This document shows positions 15,512 through 25,203 of a stretch of 32,152 nt of DNA, piece after piece. The notes under the pieces were generated by a model. It was not told the origin of the DNA, ran no database searches, and was given only the letters and a program-made list of their open reading frames with translations. The DNA is from Sneathiellales bacterium (GTDB taxonomy: Bacteria; Pseudomonadota; Alphaproteobacteria; Minwuiales; Minwuiaceae): NCBI GenBank assembly GCA_026992315.1, contig JALXAG010000283.1:1-32152 (forward strand). The letters run 5' to 3'. How positions within the stretch are numbered: the first letter of the stretch is position 1; each line of letters opens with the position of its first letter. Position numbers and translations under genes: made by a program.

Positions 15512-17791
15512 TTACATGGCGCGGATTTCATTGAGGAAGCGATCGACCTCCTGGCGCAGGGTATCCGATGTCTGGTTCAGATGCTCTGCCGCTTTCAGGA
15601 CGTCACTGGATACGCGCCCGGTTTCCGCCGCCGCCGCCTGAACGGCGGAGATGTTCTGATTGACCTCCTGGGTGCCGCTGGCCGCCTGATTGACGCTTTG
15701 GCTGATTTCGGTGGTGGCGGCACTCTGTTCCTCCACGGCGCCGGCGATGGCCGTGGCAATACCGTTGATCTGGGCGATGGTTTCCCCGATCGACTGGATC
15801 GCGCCGGCGGCGCCGGTAGTGGCATTCTGAATGCCGGAGATCTGGGTGGAGATTTCCTCGGTTGCCTTGGCGGTCTGACTGGCGAGATTCTTCACCTCGC
15901 TGGCCACGACGGCAAAGCCCTTGCCCGCTTCGCCGGCCCGTGCCGCTTCGATGGTGGCGTTCAGGGCCAGCAGATTGGTCTGATTGGCAATATCGGAAAT
16001 AAGCTGCACCACTTCCCCGACCTTATTGGCGGCATCGACCAGGCTGCGTACCTCCGCATTGGTCTTTTCGGCATCGCGCACTGCCTTGTTGGAGATATCC
16101 GCGGCCTGCGTCACCTGACCGGAGATTTCGGTGATGGAGGCCGATAGCTGTTCCGTGGCCCCGGCAACCGCCTGAACATTGCTGGATGCCACATCCGATG
16201 CGCGCGAGGCTGCCGATGTCTGCGATGCGGTTTCATCGGCGGTGCGCACCATCTGGGTGGCATTCTGCTGGATGCCGGTGGCGGCTTCGCCGACGGTATC
16301 GACCACGCCCTTGACCGTGCTCTCGAAGCGCTGGGCCAGTTCATGCAGCAGCTTGCGCCGCTGTTCGTTGGCTTCCTGCTGCTGACGTTCCTCCAGGCGA
16401 TGGCGCTCTTCCTCGGCCCGGCGTTCGGCGGCTTCGCGTTCCAGACGTTCCTTTTCCTGTTGGGCGCGCAGTTCCTCCTGCTCTTCCTGCAGGCGCTTGT
16501 TTTCACGCATATTGTCGCGGAAAATACTGATGGTGCGGGCCATTTGACCGATCTCGTCCATGCGGTCGGTGAAGGGCACCTTGACGTTCAGATCGCCACT
16601 GCGCAGATCGACCAGGGTCTTGGTGATAACGGTGATCGGATTACTGAACTTGCGCCCGACGATCAGGCCGAGAATGCCCAGCAATACCAGCCCCGCCAAC
16701 GTGCCGAGAATCATCTGATTACGCATGGCATCGACCGGGGCGAGCACTTCGGCCTTGTCGAATTCGGCCACCACCGCCCAGGTGGTCTCTGGCATTTCCA
16801 GGGGTTCGTAGGCAGCCAGGGCTTCACGGCCGCGATAGCTTGTAACCTCGGCGCTGCCGGTTTCCCCCTTCAGGGCGCGGGTGACCGCCGGGCTGTCCAC
16901 CTTTTGCTTCAGGATGGTTTCGGTTTTGCTGAAGCGCGAATCGCTGCGCATCAGCCCGTCCGGCCCGACGATATAGACCTCGCCGCTTTCGCCCAGCCCG
17001 GTGGGGTTGTTCAGAATGACATTGATCTGGCTATCGTCGATGCGGAAGGCGACGGCGCCCTTAAGCTCGTTTTCCGAATTGAACAGCGGCGCGGCGAAAA
17101 AGGCCGACGGTTCGTCGCTGGCGGGATATTCGGAAAAATCGACGAAGGTCACCTTACCGGGTTTGGGATCGGTCATGGCCTGTGCGAAGGCGCGGCCCAG
17201 GCCGCTGTCCTTCAGCGGACCGTTTTTCAGATCGGCGGCAAAATCGTCGTTCTTGGCGGCTGAATAGATGACCATGCCCTTGGGATCGATCAGATAGAGA
17301 TCGGCATATTTGCGCGCGATGCGGAAATCGTTGAACCAGGGATGATACATGCCGTGCATGATGCTGTACATCTGATCGTCATCGGCTTCGATCAGCTTGT
17401 CGCGTTCACCGGCCGGATTGGGGTTTTTCTCGATATAGGAGGTGCGGAGAATCTTCTGCGCATCGGCTCCCATCATTTCAACGGCACCGCTCAGTTCGCT
17501 GGCATTGCCGGAAAAGGCCGGGCTGCGGCTCTGAATGGCGATTTCCTGACGGATCGCATCCAGATAACCCGCCACCTGATTCTTGCGGGAATCGCGCAGG
17601 GCTTCCAGCCGGTCATCGGCAAGATTGCTGACATCATCCTCGGCACTCAGATAGCTGACGACTCCGGTGATCAGGGAGGACAGCAGGGCAAAGGCAAGAA
17701 TCAGCAACGGCAGCTTCACCTTGAGGTTCAGATGAAACCCGTTTTTTTCCTTCGTGCCGGTCGGTTTGGTTGCGGTACTGGTGGCGGCCAT
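15512..17791 (-). CDS. Methyl-accepting chemotaxis protein (dCache-HAMP-MA)
   Basis: Transmembrane chemoreceptor that passes ligand signals to CheA/CheW. The start at 17791 gives 759 residues: TM1 at about 26-48, a periplasmic double-Cache-like sensor (50-355; [19 protein letters not shown] and [13 protein letters not shown] mark the two halves) and TM2 at about 360-378. HAMP is at 380-430, then a long Glu/Arg/Gln-rich coiled coil (430-490), then the signalling domain with tip [20 protein letters not shown] and GFAVVASEV. No C-terminal CheR-docking pentapeptide is present. Upstream in-frame ATGs at 17821 and 17854 exist, but CGGGGA lies eight bases ahead of 17791 only. No chemotaxis genes are adjacent, so it is an orphan receptor. 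Confidence 0.93.
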   Translation of the reverse strand: MAATSTATKPTGTKEKNGFHLNLKVKLPLLILAFALLSSLITGVVSYLSAEDDVSNLADDRLEALRDSRKNQVAGYLDAIRQEIAIQSRSPAFSGNASELSGAVEMMGADAQKILRTSYIEKNPNPAGERDKLIEADDDQMYSIMHGMYHPWFNDFRIARKYADLYLIDPKGMVIYSAAKNDDFAADLKNGPLKDSGLGRAFAQAMTDPKPGKVTFVDFSEYPASDEPSAFFAAPLFNSENELKGAVAFRIDDSQINVILNNPTGLGESGEVYIVGPDGLMRSDSRFSKTETILKQKVDSPAVTRALKGETGSAEVTSYRGREALAAYEPLEMPETTWAVVAEFDKAEVLAPVDAMRNQMILGTLAGLVLLGILGLIVGRKFSNPITVITKTLVDLRSGDLNVKVPFTDRMDEIGQMARTISIFRDNMRENKRLQEEQEELRAQQEKERLEREAAERRAEEERHRLEERQQQEANEQRRKLLHELAQRFESTVKGVVDTVGEAATGIQQNATQMVRTADETASQTSAASRASDVASSNVQAVAGATEQLSASITEISGQVTQAADISNKAVRDAEKTNAEVRSLVDAANKVGEVVQLISDIANQTNLLALNATIEAARAGEAGKGFAVVASEVKNLASQTAKATEEISTQISGIQNATTGAAGAIQSIGETIAQINGIATAIAGAVEEQSAATTEISQSVNQAASGTQEVNQNISAVQAAAAETGRVSSDVLKAAEHLNQTSDTLRQEVDRFLNEIRAM

Positions 17792-17828
17792 CGATGTATC
17801 CCCGTCGCAAACTGATTTCATGGGTTGC

Positions 17829-17868
17829 GGAGGGCGCATGCCGAACACGGCCATGAGGCATGCCCTCC
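17829..17868. repeat. Inverted repeat in the chemoreceptor leader
   Basis: GGAGGGCGCATGCC (17829-17842) pairs with GGCATGCCCTCC (17857-17868), giving 12 base pairs interrupted by a two-base bulge with a 14-base loop. It lies 38 bases ahead of the chemoreceptor start at 17791, on the transcript if the promoter is further up. No T run follows. It might be a leader hairpin affecting translation or stability, which is inference. Confidence 0.45.
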
Positions 17869-17913
17869 GGAATTGAAGCCATCATGCAATGGGGAGTTTA
17901 AATTTTCGTAAAA

Positions 17914-18065
17914 CGGCCGTTTGAAGACAGAATTATTCTTTTCCGGACAGAAAAACGTATTTGAGACAATTGATTAGACATGCAAGAAATTCAGTACCGG
18001 CTAACGGTTTTGTCTCTGTCCGGTTACCGGCTCTTTATGATTCCGTTCTGTCTTCATAACGGCCG
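17914..18065. repeat. Long imperfect inverted repeat between hemA and the chemoreceptor gene
   Basis: CGGCCGTTTGAAGACAGAA (17914-17932) is matched in reverse complement by 18046-18065 with one inserted base and otherwise the same sequence. Inside it CCGGACAG (17943-17950) pairs with CTGTCCGG (18016-18023). The octamer TACCGGCT occurs twice (17995-18002, 18025-18032), and the left arm begins within the perfect palindrome AAACGGCCGTTT (17911-17922). The 305-base gap 17792-18096 has no open frame of note. The repeat could be the hemA terminator structure, a small RNA or the trace of a short palindromic element. I see no target duplication at its ends. Confidence 0.55.
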
Positions 18066-18096
18066 GGGGCCCGTTTCTTTCCAAAAGACGTTCTTT

Positions 18097-19308
18097 TCAG
18101 GCGGCCTGTTTCAGCCCCAGACGGTTCCAGACTTCCTTCAGCGATGCGACCAGGTGATTCATGGCATCGTCATCATGCAGCGGCGTCGGGGTGATGCGCA
18201 GCCGTTCCAGCCCCTTGGGCACGGTCGGGAAATTGATCGGCTGAATATAGATATTGTAATCGTTCAGCAGCAGATCGCTGGCCTGTTTGCACAGTTCGGG
18301 GTCGCCCACCAGCACCGGGACCACATGGGTTTCGCTCGGCATGACCGGCAGGTTGGCTTCACGCAGCATGCGCTTGAGGGTGGCGGCACGTTCCTGATGG
18401 CGTTCGCGTTCGGCATTGCTGTGGCGCAGGTGACGGATGCTGGCCAGCGCCCCGGCGGCCACGGCCGGCGGCAGGGCGGTGGTGAAAATGAACCCGGAGG
18501 CATAGGAGCGCACCATATCGCAAAGAGCCGCCGATCCGGCTATATAACCGCCAAGGGCGCCGAAAGCCTTGCCGAGCGTGCCGTTGATCACGGTGATGCG
18601 GTCCGAAAGCCCGTCGCGCTGGGCGATGCCGCCGCCCTGATGTCCGTACATGCCGACGGCATGAACCTCGTCCAGATAGGTGATGGCATTGTATTTATCG
18701 GCCAGATCGCAGAAAGCCTCGATCGGGGCGACATCGCCATCCATGGAGTAGACGGATTCGAAGGCAATCAGCTTTGCCCGTCCCGGCTCGATCTGACGGA
18801 GCAGTTCTTCGAGATGTTCGGGATCGTTGTGGCGGAAGATCTTCTTTTCGCAGCCGGAGTGGCGGATGCCCTCGATCATCGAGGCATGGTTGAGCGAATC
18901 GGAAAGAATGACACAGTCGGGAAGCTTTCTGGCGATGGTGCTGATGGCTGCCTCATTGGCGACATAGCCGGAGGTGAAGACCAGGGCCGCTTCCTTTTCG
19001 TGCAGTTCCGCCAGTTCGCGCTCCAGTTCGCACAGGGGATGGTGCGATCCGGAAATGTTCCGCGTGCCTCCGGCGCCGGAACCGTACAGATCGATGGCAT
19101 CCTTCATCGCCTGCAGCACCTTGGGGTGCTGGCCCATGCCGAGATAGTCGTTCGAGCACCAGACCATGACATCGCATTCCTCCCCGGCGGAGAAGTTGCG
19201 GGCATTGGGGAAGTTCCCCGCATAACGCCCGAGTTCCGTGAATACGCGGTACCGTTTCTCCCTGCGAATGGCTTCGATCGCATCGGCGAATACCTGTTCG
19301 TAATTCAC
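18097..19308 (-). CDS. hemA: 5-aminolevulinate synthase (ALAS)
   Basis: PLP enzyme that condenses glycine and succinyl-CoA to 5-aminolevulinate, the first step of tetrapyrrole synthesis by the C4 route used in alphaproteobacteria. From the GTG at 19308 it has 403 residues, matching family length. Signposts are [10 protein letters not shown] at the start, [16 protein letters not shown] (75-90), [12 protein letters not shown] (211-222) and the PLP lysine K247 in [13 protein letters not shown] (19316-19320 on the other strand) is seven bases from the GTG. A longer ATG frame to 19437 would add 43 residues of non-family sequence and is rejected. The same-strand chemoreceptor follows after 305 bases. 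The leader has hairpins at 19353-19372 and 19451-19467. Confidence 0.96.
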   Translation of the reverse strand: MNYEQVFADAIEAIRREKRYRVFTELGRYAGNFPNARNFSAGEECDVMVWCSNDYLGMGQHPKVLQAMKDAIDLYGSGAGGTRNISGSHHPLCELERELAELHEKEAALVFTSGYVANEAAISTIARKLPDCVILSDSLNHASMIEGIRHSGCEKKIFRHNDPEHLEELLRQIEPGRAKLIAFESVYSMDGDVAPIEAFCDLADKYNAITYLDEVHAVGMYGHQGGGIAQRDGLSDRITVINGTLGKAFGALGGYIAGSAALCDMVRSYASGFIFTTALPPAVAAGALASIRHLRHSNAERERHQERAATLKRMLREANLPVMPSETHVVPVLVGDPELCKQASDLLLNDYNIYIQPINFPTVPKGLERLRITPTPLHDDDAMNHLVASLKEVWNRLGLKQAA

Positions 19309-19352
19309 GATAGGGCTCCTTGTCTTCTGGTGCCGGGGCGGCCGGTACATTC

Positions 19353-19372
19353 CCGTGCCGTTGCCGGCACGG
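19353..19372. repeat. Perfect hairpin 44 bases upstream of hemA
   Basis: CCGTGCCG (19353-19360) and CGGCACGG (19365-19372) form eight GC-rich pairs around TTGC. It would fall in the hemA leader on the minus strand. There is no U run on that strand, so it is not a normal terminator for the upstream efflux genes. No FnrL-like TTGAT-N4-ATCAA box is seen nearby. Confidence 0.45.
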
Positions 19373-19450
19373 CATTTTCCGCCGTCTCCCATGCGCGCCG
19401 CCTGTGCGGCTCTGCCTTGCGAAATGCGCAAATCCACTTCTTTTTCTACT

Positions 19451-19467
19451 CCTGCCCGGGGGGCAGG
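19451..19467. repeat. Short perfect hairpin between the efflux permease and hemA
   Basis: CCTGCCC and GGGCAGG pair exactly around GGG. It lies 64 bases beyond the permease stop on the minus strand. The stem is strong, but an AGTAGAAAAAG stretch and not a U run follows on that strand, so it could only act as a weak or Rho-assisted stop, or protect the 3' end (inference). Confidence 0.35.
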
Positions 19468-19530
19468 TCCAGACCGCAGAAACGAAAAACCGCATGAATT
19501 TCTCGTATTATCTCCATCCTCTGCGCGGTG

Positions 19531-22500
19531 TTATGGCGTTTCTGTGGCGTTTTGTTCTTTTGTGGTTTTGGAGCGGGGAATCCGGTCGGCGCCGGCGGCG
19601 GAAGGCGCGGCACCGGACAGCAGAACATGGATCACCGGCACGACGAACAGGCTGAGCAGGGTCGAAAAACCGATGCCGCCGATCAGCACGGTTCCCAGTG
19701 CGATGCGGGCTTCGGCCCCGGCGCCGCTGGCCAGCGCCAGGGGAAGGGCGCCGAGCGCGGTGGACAGGGTGGTCATGATGATCGGGCGCAGGCGGATGCG
19801 CGCCGCCAGGGTCGCCGCTTCGGTTTTTCCGTATCCCTGCATGGCGAGCTGGTTGGCGAATTCAACGATGAGAATGGCGTTTTTGGCGGTCAGGCCGATC
19901 AGCATGATCAGGCCGATCTGGCTGTAGATGTTCAGGCTCAGCCCCGTGATTTTCAGCGTCGCCAGCGCTCCGGTGATCGCCAGCGGGACGGCGATCAGGA
20001 TGGAGGCGGGGTGCAGAAAGCTTTCGAACTGTGCCGCCAGGGCCAGATAGACCAGCAGAAGGGCGAAGCCGAAGGTGAGGAACAAGGCCTGGCTGCTGTC
20101 GCGGAATTCCCGGCTTTGGCCTGACAGGATCAGGCGAGCTTCCTCCGGCAGCTGGGCGCGCGCCGCCTCTTCGACGAAGGCCAGGGCCTGCGACAGGGAA
20201 ACGCCTTCGGCCGGTGTGGCGGTAAAGGTGATGGTGCGCAATTTGTCCACATGGGCCAGGCGGCCGGAACCGACTGCTTCTTCGATACGGATCAGGTTGG
20301 ATAAGGGGATAAGTTGTCCCGAATCCCGCGAACGGACGCGGATATTGTACATATCGGCCGGGTCGCTGCGGTCCTGGGGACGGGCGCGCAGCATGATGTC
20401 GCGGTCTTCGCCGCCCTGTTCGAAGCGGCCGATGCGCCGTCCGCCAAGCACGGTTTCCAGCGTACGCCCGATATCCTCGACCGAAACGCCGAGCGTGGCG
20501 GCACGGTCGCGGTCGATGGCAACCTTCAGCTCCGGCCGTCCGGCGCGGTAGCCGGAGGCAGGGTTGATCAGCAGCGGGCTGTCCTCTGCCGCCTGTACCA
20601 GCCGGTCCACCCAATCGGCGATGCGGCCGTAATCGGAGCCGCCGATGCTGATATTGACCGCGGCCCCGGCGGAACGCTGGCCCAGGCTGGCCGGGGGAAA
20701 GGCGAAGGCCCTGAGCCCCGGTACCGCTGCCAGGCGGGGATACAGGGCGCCGATATAGGCTTTCAGGGATATGTTGCGTTCTTCCCACGGGCGCAGCCTG
20801 ACGATGAAGAAGGCGCGGTTCGATTCGCCCGGGCGGCCGAAGGCGGGGGCGATGATGGTGATGATCCGCTGCAGCGGGCCGTTTTCCAGATCGGGCAGCA
20901 GCAGATTTTCGATTTCGAGGGCATAGCGGCGGGTATAGGCGAAGCCCGATCCCTCCGGCGCGCTGGCCGAGATGTAGAAGACGCCGCGATCCTCCGCCGG
21001 GGCCAGTTCGCCCGGCAATTGGCGGAACAGGATGAAGGCGGCCAGGGATATGACGATGACGGCGGCCAGAACGATCAGCGGAATGCGGCACAGGGATGCG
21101 AGAATGCCCTGATACAGATCGCCGAAACGCCCCAGCGGGCGGTTGCGGCCGTTTTTTCCGGCATTGCGGTGCGGGCGCAGCAGGCGGGCGCACATCACCG
21201 GGGTCAGCGTCAGGGCGACGAAGCTGGAGATGATGACGGCGGCGGCGATGGAGACGCCGAACTCGGAAAACAGCCTGCCGGTATTGCCCTGAAGAAAGGA
21301 CAGGGGAACGAAGGTAACGGCCAGCACCACCGTGGTGGCGATGACGGCGAAGCCGATCTGGCGGGTGCCGTTGCGCGCGGCATCGATTGCCGTTTCGCCC
21401 TGATCGAGGCGGCGGTGATTGTTTTCCAGAACGACGATGGCATCGTCGACCACCAGCCCGATGGCCAGCACCAGCGCCAGCAGGGTCAGCACATTGACCG
21501 AATAATCGAGCATCAGCAGCACCGCCAGCGTGGCGACAATGGAAACCGGGATGGCGACAACCGGGATCAGCGTGGCGCCGAAGCGGCGCAGGAACAGGAA
21601 GATCACGCCGGTAACCAATGCCATGGCGATGGCCAGCGCCTTGAACACTTCGCTCATGGAACGGCTGATGAAGACGCTCTGATCGTAGGATATCTCCAGT
21701 TTCATATCGGCGGGTAGGTCGGCGCGAATGCGTTGCAGCACCTCCTTGACGCCCCGGGCCACCTGCAGGGTGTTGGCCCTGGCCTGACGGATGATGCCGA
21801 TGCCGATGCCGGGGCTGCCATTGGCGCGCAGCTCGGTCTGTTCATTGTCCGCCGCCAGGGCGATATCGGCCACTTCGCCCAGGCGGATAGGGTAATCGCT
21901 GCGCCGGGCGATGATGATATCGGCGAATTGTTCCGGTGTTTTCAGCGCCGTCGAGGGCTTGACGGTGAACTCGCGCAAGCCCGTTTCGATCCGCCCGGCC
22001 GGCAGGGAGAGATTCTGAGCCCGGATCGCAGCCTCGACATCGGCGACCGTCAGCCGCCTTGCGGCCAGGGCATCGAGGTCCAGATGAATGCGCATGGCCA
22101 GCCGCCGCCCGCCGCCGACGAAAGCACGGGCGACGCCGTCAACGGCGGCGAAGCGGTCGAGCAGGAAACGTTCGGCATATTCGGTCAGGGCGATGTTGCC
22201 GCGTTCATCGCTGGTCAGACCCAGCCAGATCATGGCATTGGCATCGGCATCCGCCTTGGCGATGCGCGGTGCGTCGATGCCTTCGGGCAGACGGCGGATC
22301 GCCCGGGATACGGCATCGCGGATATCGTTGGCGGCACTTTCGATATCGCGGGAAAGGTTGAATTCCACGGAAATGGAGGAGGATCCCTCGCGGCTGGTCG
22401 AACTCAGGCGCCGGATGCCGGGAATGCCGCCCAGGGCATCTTCCAGCACCCGGGTGATCTGGCGTTCGACCACCTCGGCCGAGGCGCCGGGGTAATTGGT

Positions 22501-22647
22501 GGAAACGGAAATGACGGGCGCATCGATATCCGGATATTCCCGTACCGAAAGCCGTGTCAGCGCGAACAGTCCGGCCAGAAGCAGCACCAGATTGACGACG
22601 ATGGTCAGAACCGGGCGGCGAAGGGCGATATCGGAGAGCAGAAACAT
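19531..22647 (-). CDS. RND efflux transporter permease subunit (HAE-1 type)
   Basis: Proton-driven inner-membrane pump of the AcrB/MexF class exporting hydrophobic or amphiphilic compounds through an adaptor and an outer-membrane channel. From the ATG at 22647 it has 1038 residues, normal for the family. It has TM1 at about 10-32 (RRPVLTIVVNLVLLLAGLFA) and porter-domain sequence such as NYPGASAEVVERQITRVLED. The proton-relay aspartates D401/D402 are in AIGLVVDDAIVVLEN, and the TM10 lysine is in GLTAKNAILIVEFAN. The longer frame from 22692 overlaps the adaptor gene. The preferred start lies one base after the adaptor stop, so the two are coupled. No TolC-like gene is in the window; substrates are unknown. 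Confidence 0.94.
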   Translation of the reverse strand: MFLLSDIALRRPVLTIVVNLVLLLAGLFALTRLSVREYPDIDAPVISVSTNYPGASAEVVERQITRVLEDALGGIPGIRRLSSTSREGSSSISVEFNLSRDIESAANDIRDAVSRAIRRLPEGIDAPRIAKADADANAMIWLGLTSDERGNIALTEYAERFLLDRFAAVDGVARAFVGGGRRLAMRIHLDLDALAARRLTVADVEAAIRAQNLSLPAGRIETGLREFTVKPSTALKTPEQFADIIIARRSDYPIRLGEVADIALAADNEQTELRANGSPGIGIGIIRQARANTLQVARGVKEVLQRIRADLPADMKLEISYDQSVFISRSMSEVFKALAIAMALVTGVIFLFLRRFGATLIPVVAIPVSIVATLAVLLMLDYSVNVLTLLALVLAIGLVVDDAIVVLENNHRRLDQGETAIDAARNGTRQIGFAVIATTVVLAVTFVPLSFLQGNTGRLFSEFGVSIAAAVIISSFVALTLTPVMCARLLRPHRNAGKNGRNRPLGRFGDLYQGILASLCRIPLIVLAAVIVISLAAFILFRQLPGELAPAEDRGVFYISASAPEGSGFAYTRRYALEIENLLLPDLENGPLQRIITIIAPAFGRPGESNRAFFIVRLRPWEERNISLKAYIGALYPRLAAVPGLRAFAFPPASLGQRSAGAAVNISIGGSDYGRIADWVDRLVQAAEDSPLLINPASGYRAGRPELKVAIDRDRAATLGVSVEDIGRTLETVLGGRRIGRFEQGGEDRDIMLRARPQDRSDPADMYNIRVRSRDSGQLIPLSNLIRIEEAVGSGRLAHVDKLRTITFTATPAEGVSLSQALAFVEEAARAQLPEEARLILSGQSREFRDSSQALFLTFGFALLLVYLALAAQFESFLHPASILIAVPLAITGALATLKITGLSLNIYSQIGLIMLIGLTAKNAILIVEFANQLAMQGYGKTEAATLAARIRLRPIIMTTLSTALGALPLALASGAGAEARIALGTVLIGGIGFSTLLSLFVVPVIHVLLSGAAPSAAGADRIPRSKTTKEQNATETP

Positions 22648-22648
22648 G

Positions 22649-23767
22649 CTACTGCCCGGATTTTCCGTTCGGGGCCGCGGTTGTGGCGGCATCCCCTTCG
22701 GGTCTTCTGATCGTGACCGGGCGGCCGTCGCGCAGGCGGTCGCCGCCGGCGGTGACGACCATTTCCCCTTCCTTCGGTCCCGGACTTACCTCCACCAGAT
22801 GACCGCGTCGTCGTCCGGTGCGCACGGCGATGCGCCGGGCCCTGCCGTCGCGGATGACGAACAGGTAGGTGCCGCCGGTCGATAACAGCACGGCGGTTTC
22901 GGGCACGAATATGCCGGGGCGTTTTTCACCCAGCGTCATTTCCACGGACATGAACATGCCCGGGCGCAGCACGCCGTCGCGGTTGTCGATTTCACCGAGC
23001 ACGGCGATGGCGCGGGTGACGGGGTCGATGCGCGAATCGATGGCCGCGATCGTACCGCTGAAGCGTTTGTCCGGATAGGCGACGGAACGCGCCGTGAAAT
23101 TCAGACCGGTGCGCAGCCCGGCCAGAAGGGTTTCCGGCACGTCGAAGCGCAGCTTGACGGTACCGGCGTCATCAAGCGTGGTGATGGCATCGCCCGGGCG
23201 CAGCAGGGCGCCGTGACCGATTTCCGACAGGCCGAGCCTGCCGGCAAAGGGCGCCCGGATGGTGTAATCGCGCAGACGGGTGCGGATCCGTTCCATCGCC
23301 GCTTTTTCGATGGCTTCCTGGGCGGCGAGTTCATCGACGCGGGCCTGGGGAATGTTGCGGCTGCGTTTCAGTTTCAGGGCCCGCTCCAGAAGCTGGCGGG
23401 CATTGCGCAGGCGGGCTTCGGCCTCGGCCAGTTCGCTCAACACTTCGCGGTCGTCGAGTTTCAGCAGAATCTTGCCTGCGGGGACCTTTTCACCTTCCCT
23501 GAAGAGAATATCCGTAACGATGCCCGTGACCTTGGCGCGCAGGATCACCGCCTGGCGGGCCGCGGTGGTGCCGATGGCCGATACCCGTTCGGCAAAAGCC
23601 AGGCGTCGTGCCGGTGCGGCATCGACAACGACGGGGCGGGACTGGCGCGTTTTATCCGCCACCTTCGGGGCGGCGCCGTCGTCCAGGCGTGTCTGCAGCA
23701 TGTACCAGCCGCCGCCGGCGATCGCCAGCAGCAGCAGGGCCAGTATCATCTGTTTGGCCGAATTCAC
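22649..23767 (-). CDS. RND efflux periplasmic adaptor subunit (membrane fusion protein)
   Basis: Periplasmic adaptor linking the RND pump to an outer-membrane channel. The 372 residues show an N-terminal membrane anchor (about 7-24, no lipobox cysteine) and a biotinyl-lipoyl half-motif with VTGIVTDILFREGEKVPAGK. A short alpha-hairpin rich in Ala/Arg/Glu (about 110-165) follows, then the second lipoyl half (IRAPFAGRLGLSEIGHGALL), a beta-barrel and a membrane-proximal domain. The start codon is GTG at 23767, preceded by GGGTGG; the first in-frame ATG is six codons later. It is transcribed with the permease (one-base gap). A 207-base divergent spacer separates it from the deacetylase-family gene. 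Confidence 0.93.
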   Translation of the reverse strand: MNSAKQMILALLLLAIAGGGWYMLQTRLDDGAAPKVADKTRQSRPVVVDAAPARRLAFAERVSAIGTTAARQAVILRAKVTGIVTDILFREGEKVPAGKILLKLDDREVLSELAEAEARLRNARQLLERALKLKRSRNIPQARVDELAAQEAIEKAAMERIRTRLRDYTIRAPFAGRLGLSEIGHGALLRPGDAITTLDDAGTVKLRFDVPETLLAGLRTGLNFTARSVAYPDKRFSGTIAAIDSRIDPVTRAIAVLGEIDNRDGVLRPGMFMSVEMTLGEKRPGIFVPETAVLLSTGGTYLFVIRDGRARRIAVRTGRRRGHLVEVSPGPKEGEMVVTAGGDRLRDGRPVTIRRPEGDAATTAAPNGKSGQ

Positions 23768-23974
23768 CTGCCACCCATCGGTTGTTTTCCCCTTGTCTCC
23801 CCCTCTCCGCGCAACGGCAATGCATGGGTCCGCTCCGCTGCCCGCCCTGCCCGTTCAGGATCAGGCACCTAATGATAGGGCAGGGCCGCGGCTTGGGGTA
23901 TAGTAATCGCGAAAATGTCATTTTGAAGGGCGGGCGGCCCGGTCTTTCGTGCCATTGCCGTGCTGGAGCGACGG

Positions 23975-24913
23975 ATGAGTGTATCCATTTATTATCATGA
24001 GGATTTTCTCGGCCACGATCCCGGACCCGGCCATCCGGAACGCATTGCGCGGTTGCAGAGCGTGCGCGATGCGCTGAAGGGCGAAGCCTTCGCCGGGCTG
24101 CGATGGCCCGATGTGCCGCTGGCCGGCCCCGATCGGGCGATGCTGGCTCATCGCCGCGATTACGTGGACAGGGTTCTGGCCTCGATCCCTGAAACCGGCC
24201 ATGTGCGGCTGGATCCGGATACGGTGGTTTCACCGGGCAGCGGGCAGGCGGCGCTCAGGGCCGTGGGCGCCGTCTGTGCCGCCGTCGATGCCCGGATGGC
24301 GGGGGAGAAGGGATATGCCTTCTGTGCCCTTCGCCCGCCGGGGCATCATGCCGAGCCGGACAGGGCCATGGGGTTCTGTCTGTTCAACAATGTCGCCATC
24401 GCCGCCCTGCATGCCCGCGAGGCCCACGGGCTGGAGCGCATTGCCGTCGTTGATTTCGACGTGCATCACGGCAACGGTACCGAGGCGATTTTCAAGAACG
24501 ATCCCGGGCTGTTTTACGCATCGACCCATGAATGGCCACTCTATCCCGGCACCGGGGCGGAAGAGGAAACCGGCATCGCCGGCAATATCGTCAATATCTG
24601 CCTGCCGCATGGCAGCGGTTCGGATATCTTCCGCCGCCGCTGCGAGGAACGGCTGTTGCCGGCGCTTGAGGCGTTCGATCCGCAGCTGCTGCTGATCTCG
24701 GCGGGTTTCGATGCCCATCGCGACGATCCGCTGGCCGGGCTGATGCTGGTGGAGGAGGATTATATCTGGATCACGCGCCGCCTGACGGCCATTGCCGAAA
24801 ACCGTGCCGGCGGGCGGCTTGTATCCTGTCTTGAAGGGGGGTATGACCTACAGGCCCTGGCGGCATCGGTGGCGGCGCATGTCGGGGCGCTGATGCAGGG
24901 CGGGCAAGGCTGA
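23975..24913 (+). CDS. Histone deacetylase family protein
   Basis: Zinc amidohydrolase of the arginase-deacetylase fold, related to acetylpolyamine amidohydrolases and AcuC. It may remove acyl groups from protein lysines or polyamines. The 312 residues carry GHPERIARL (19-27), the charge-relay pair H124/H125 in RPPGHHAEPDRAMGFCLFNN, zinc ligands D162 and H164 in DFDVHHGNGTE and D246 in SAGFDAHRDDPL, and the transition-state tyrosine Y290 in LEGGYDL. All catalytic residues are present. The ATG at 23975 has GGAG about seven bases ahead; an in-frame ATG at 23960 is less likely. xseB starts nine bases after its stop, so it heads the isoprenoid/RNA-modification run. Confidence 0.93.
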   Translation: MSVSIYYHEDFLGHDPGPGHPERIARLQSVRDALKGEAFAGLRWPDVPLAGPDRAMLAHRRDYVDRVLASIPETGHVRLDPDTVVSPGSGQAALRAVGAVCAAVDARMAGEKGYAFCALRPPGHHAEPDRAMGFCLFNNVAIAALHAREAHGLERIAVVDFDVHHGNGTEAIFKNDPGLFYASTHEWPLYPGTGAEEETGIAGNIVNICLPHGSGSDIFRRRCEERLLPALEAFDPQLLLISAGFDAHRDDPLAGLMLVEEDYIWITRRLTAIAENRAGGRLVSCLEGGYDLQALAASVAAHVGALMQGGQG

Positions 24914-24921
24914 AGAAGGGG

Positions 24922-25203
24922 ATGGCCATGGCGGAAGGAAAAACAGCGGCGCAAGGTGCGGAAATTCCCGAAGACATTGCGAAAATGAGCTTCGAGGAAG
25001 CGCTGGAGGAGCTTGAGAATATCGTCACGCTGCTGGAGCGTGGCGAGGCACCGCTGGAACAGTCGATAGAGATTTACGCCCGCGGCATTCAGCTCAAGGC
25101 CCATTGTGCGAACAAGCTGAAGGCAGCGGAAATGCGCATCGAAAAGATCGTTGCCGGTCCGGATGGCGAAGCCGAAGGGACGGAACCCTTCGATATCGGC
25201 TGA
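24922..25203 (+). CDS. xseB: Exodeoxyribonuclease VII small subunit
   Basis: Small subunit of ExoVII, which degrades single-stranded DNA to oligonucleotides in repair. The 93 residues have the family core MSFEEALEELENIVTLLERG followed by LEQSIEIYARGIQLKAHC and KLKAAEMRIEKIV, forming the two antiparallel helices. The N-terminal 20 residues and acidic tail are variable. Two ATGs are possible, 24922 and 24928; AAGAAGGGG ahead fits the second slightly better by spacing. The xseB-ispA-dxs order is common in proteobacteria. The stop shares a base with the ispA start (TGATG). Confidence 0.95.
   Translation: MAMAEGKTAAQGAEIPEDIAKMSFEEALEELENIVTLLERGEAPLEQSIEIYARGIQLKAHCANKLKAAEMRIEKIVAGPDGEAEGTEPFDIG

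Noticed and set aside
17914-18065. Calling the inverted repeat an insertion sequence or MITE
   Set aside because: No target-site duplication is visible and no second copy occurs in the window.
17980-19497. 505-codon plus-strand frame opposite hemA
   Set aside because: hemA on the minus strand is unambiguous; this is its complementary shadow.
20314-21717. 467-codon plus-strand frame inside the RND permease
   Set aside because: Shadow of the permease; composition is Gly/Asp/Gln-rich without recognisable domains.
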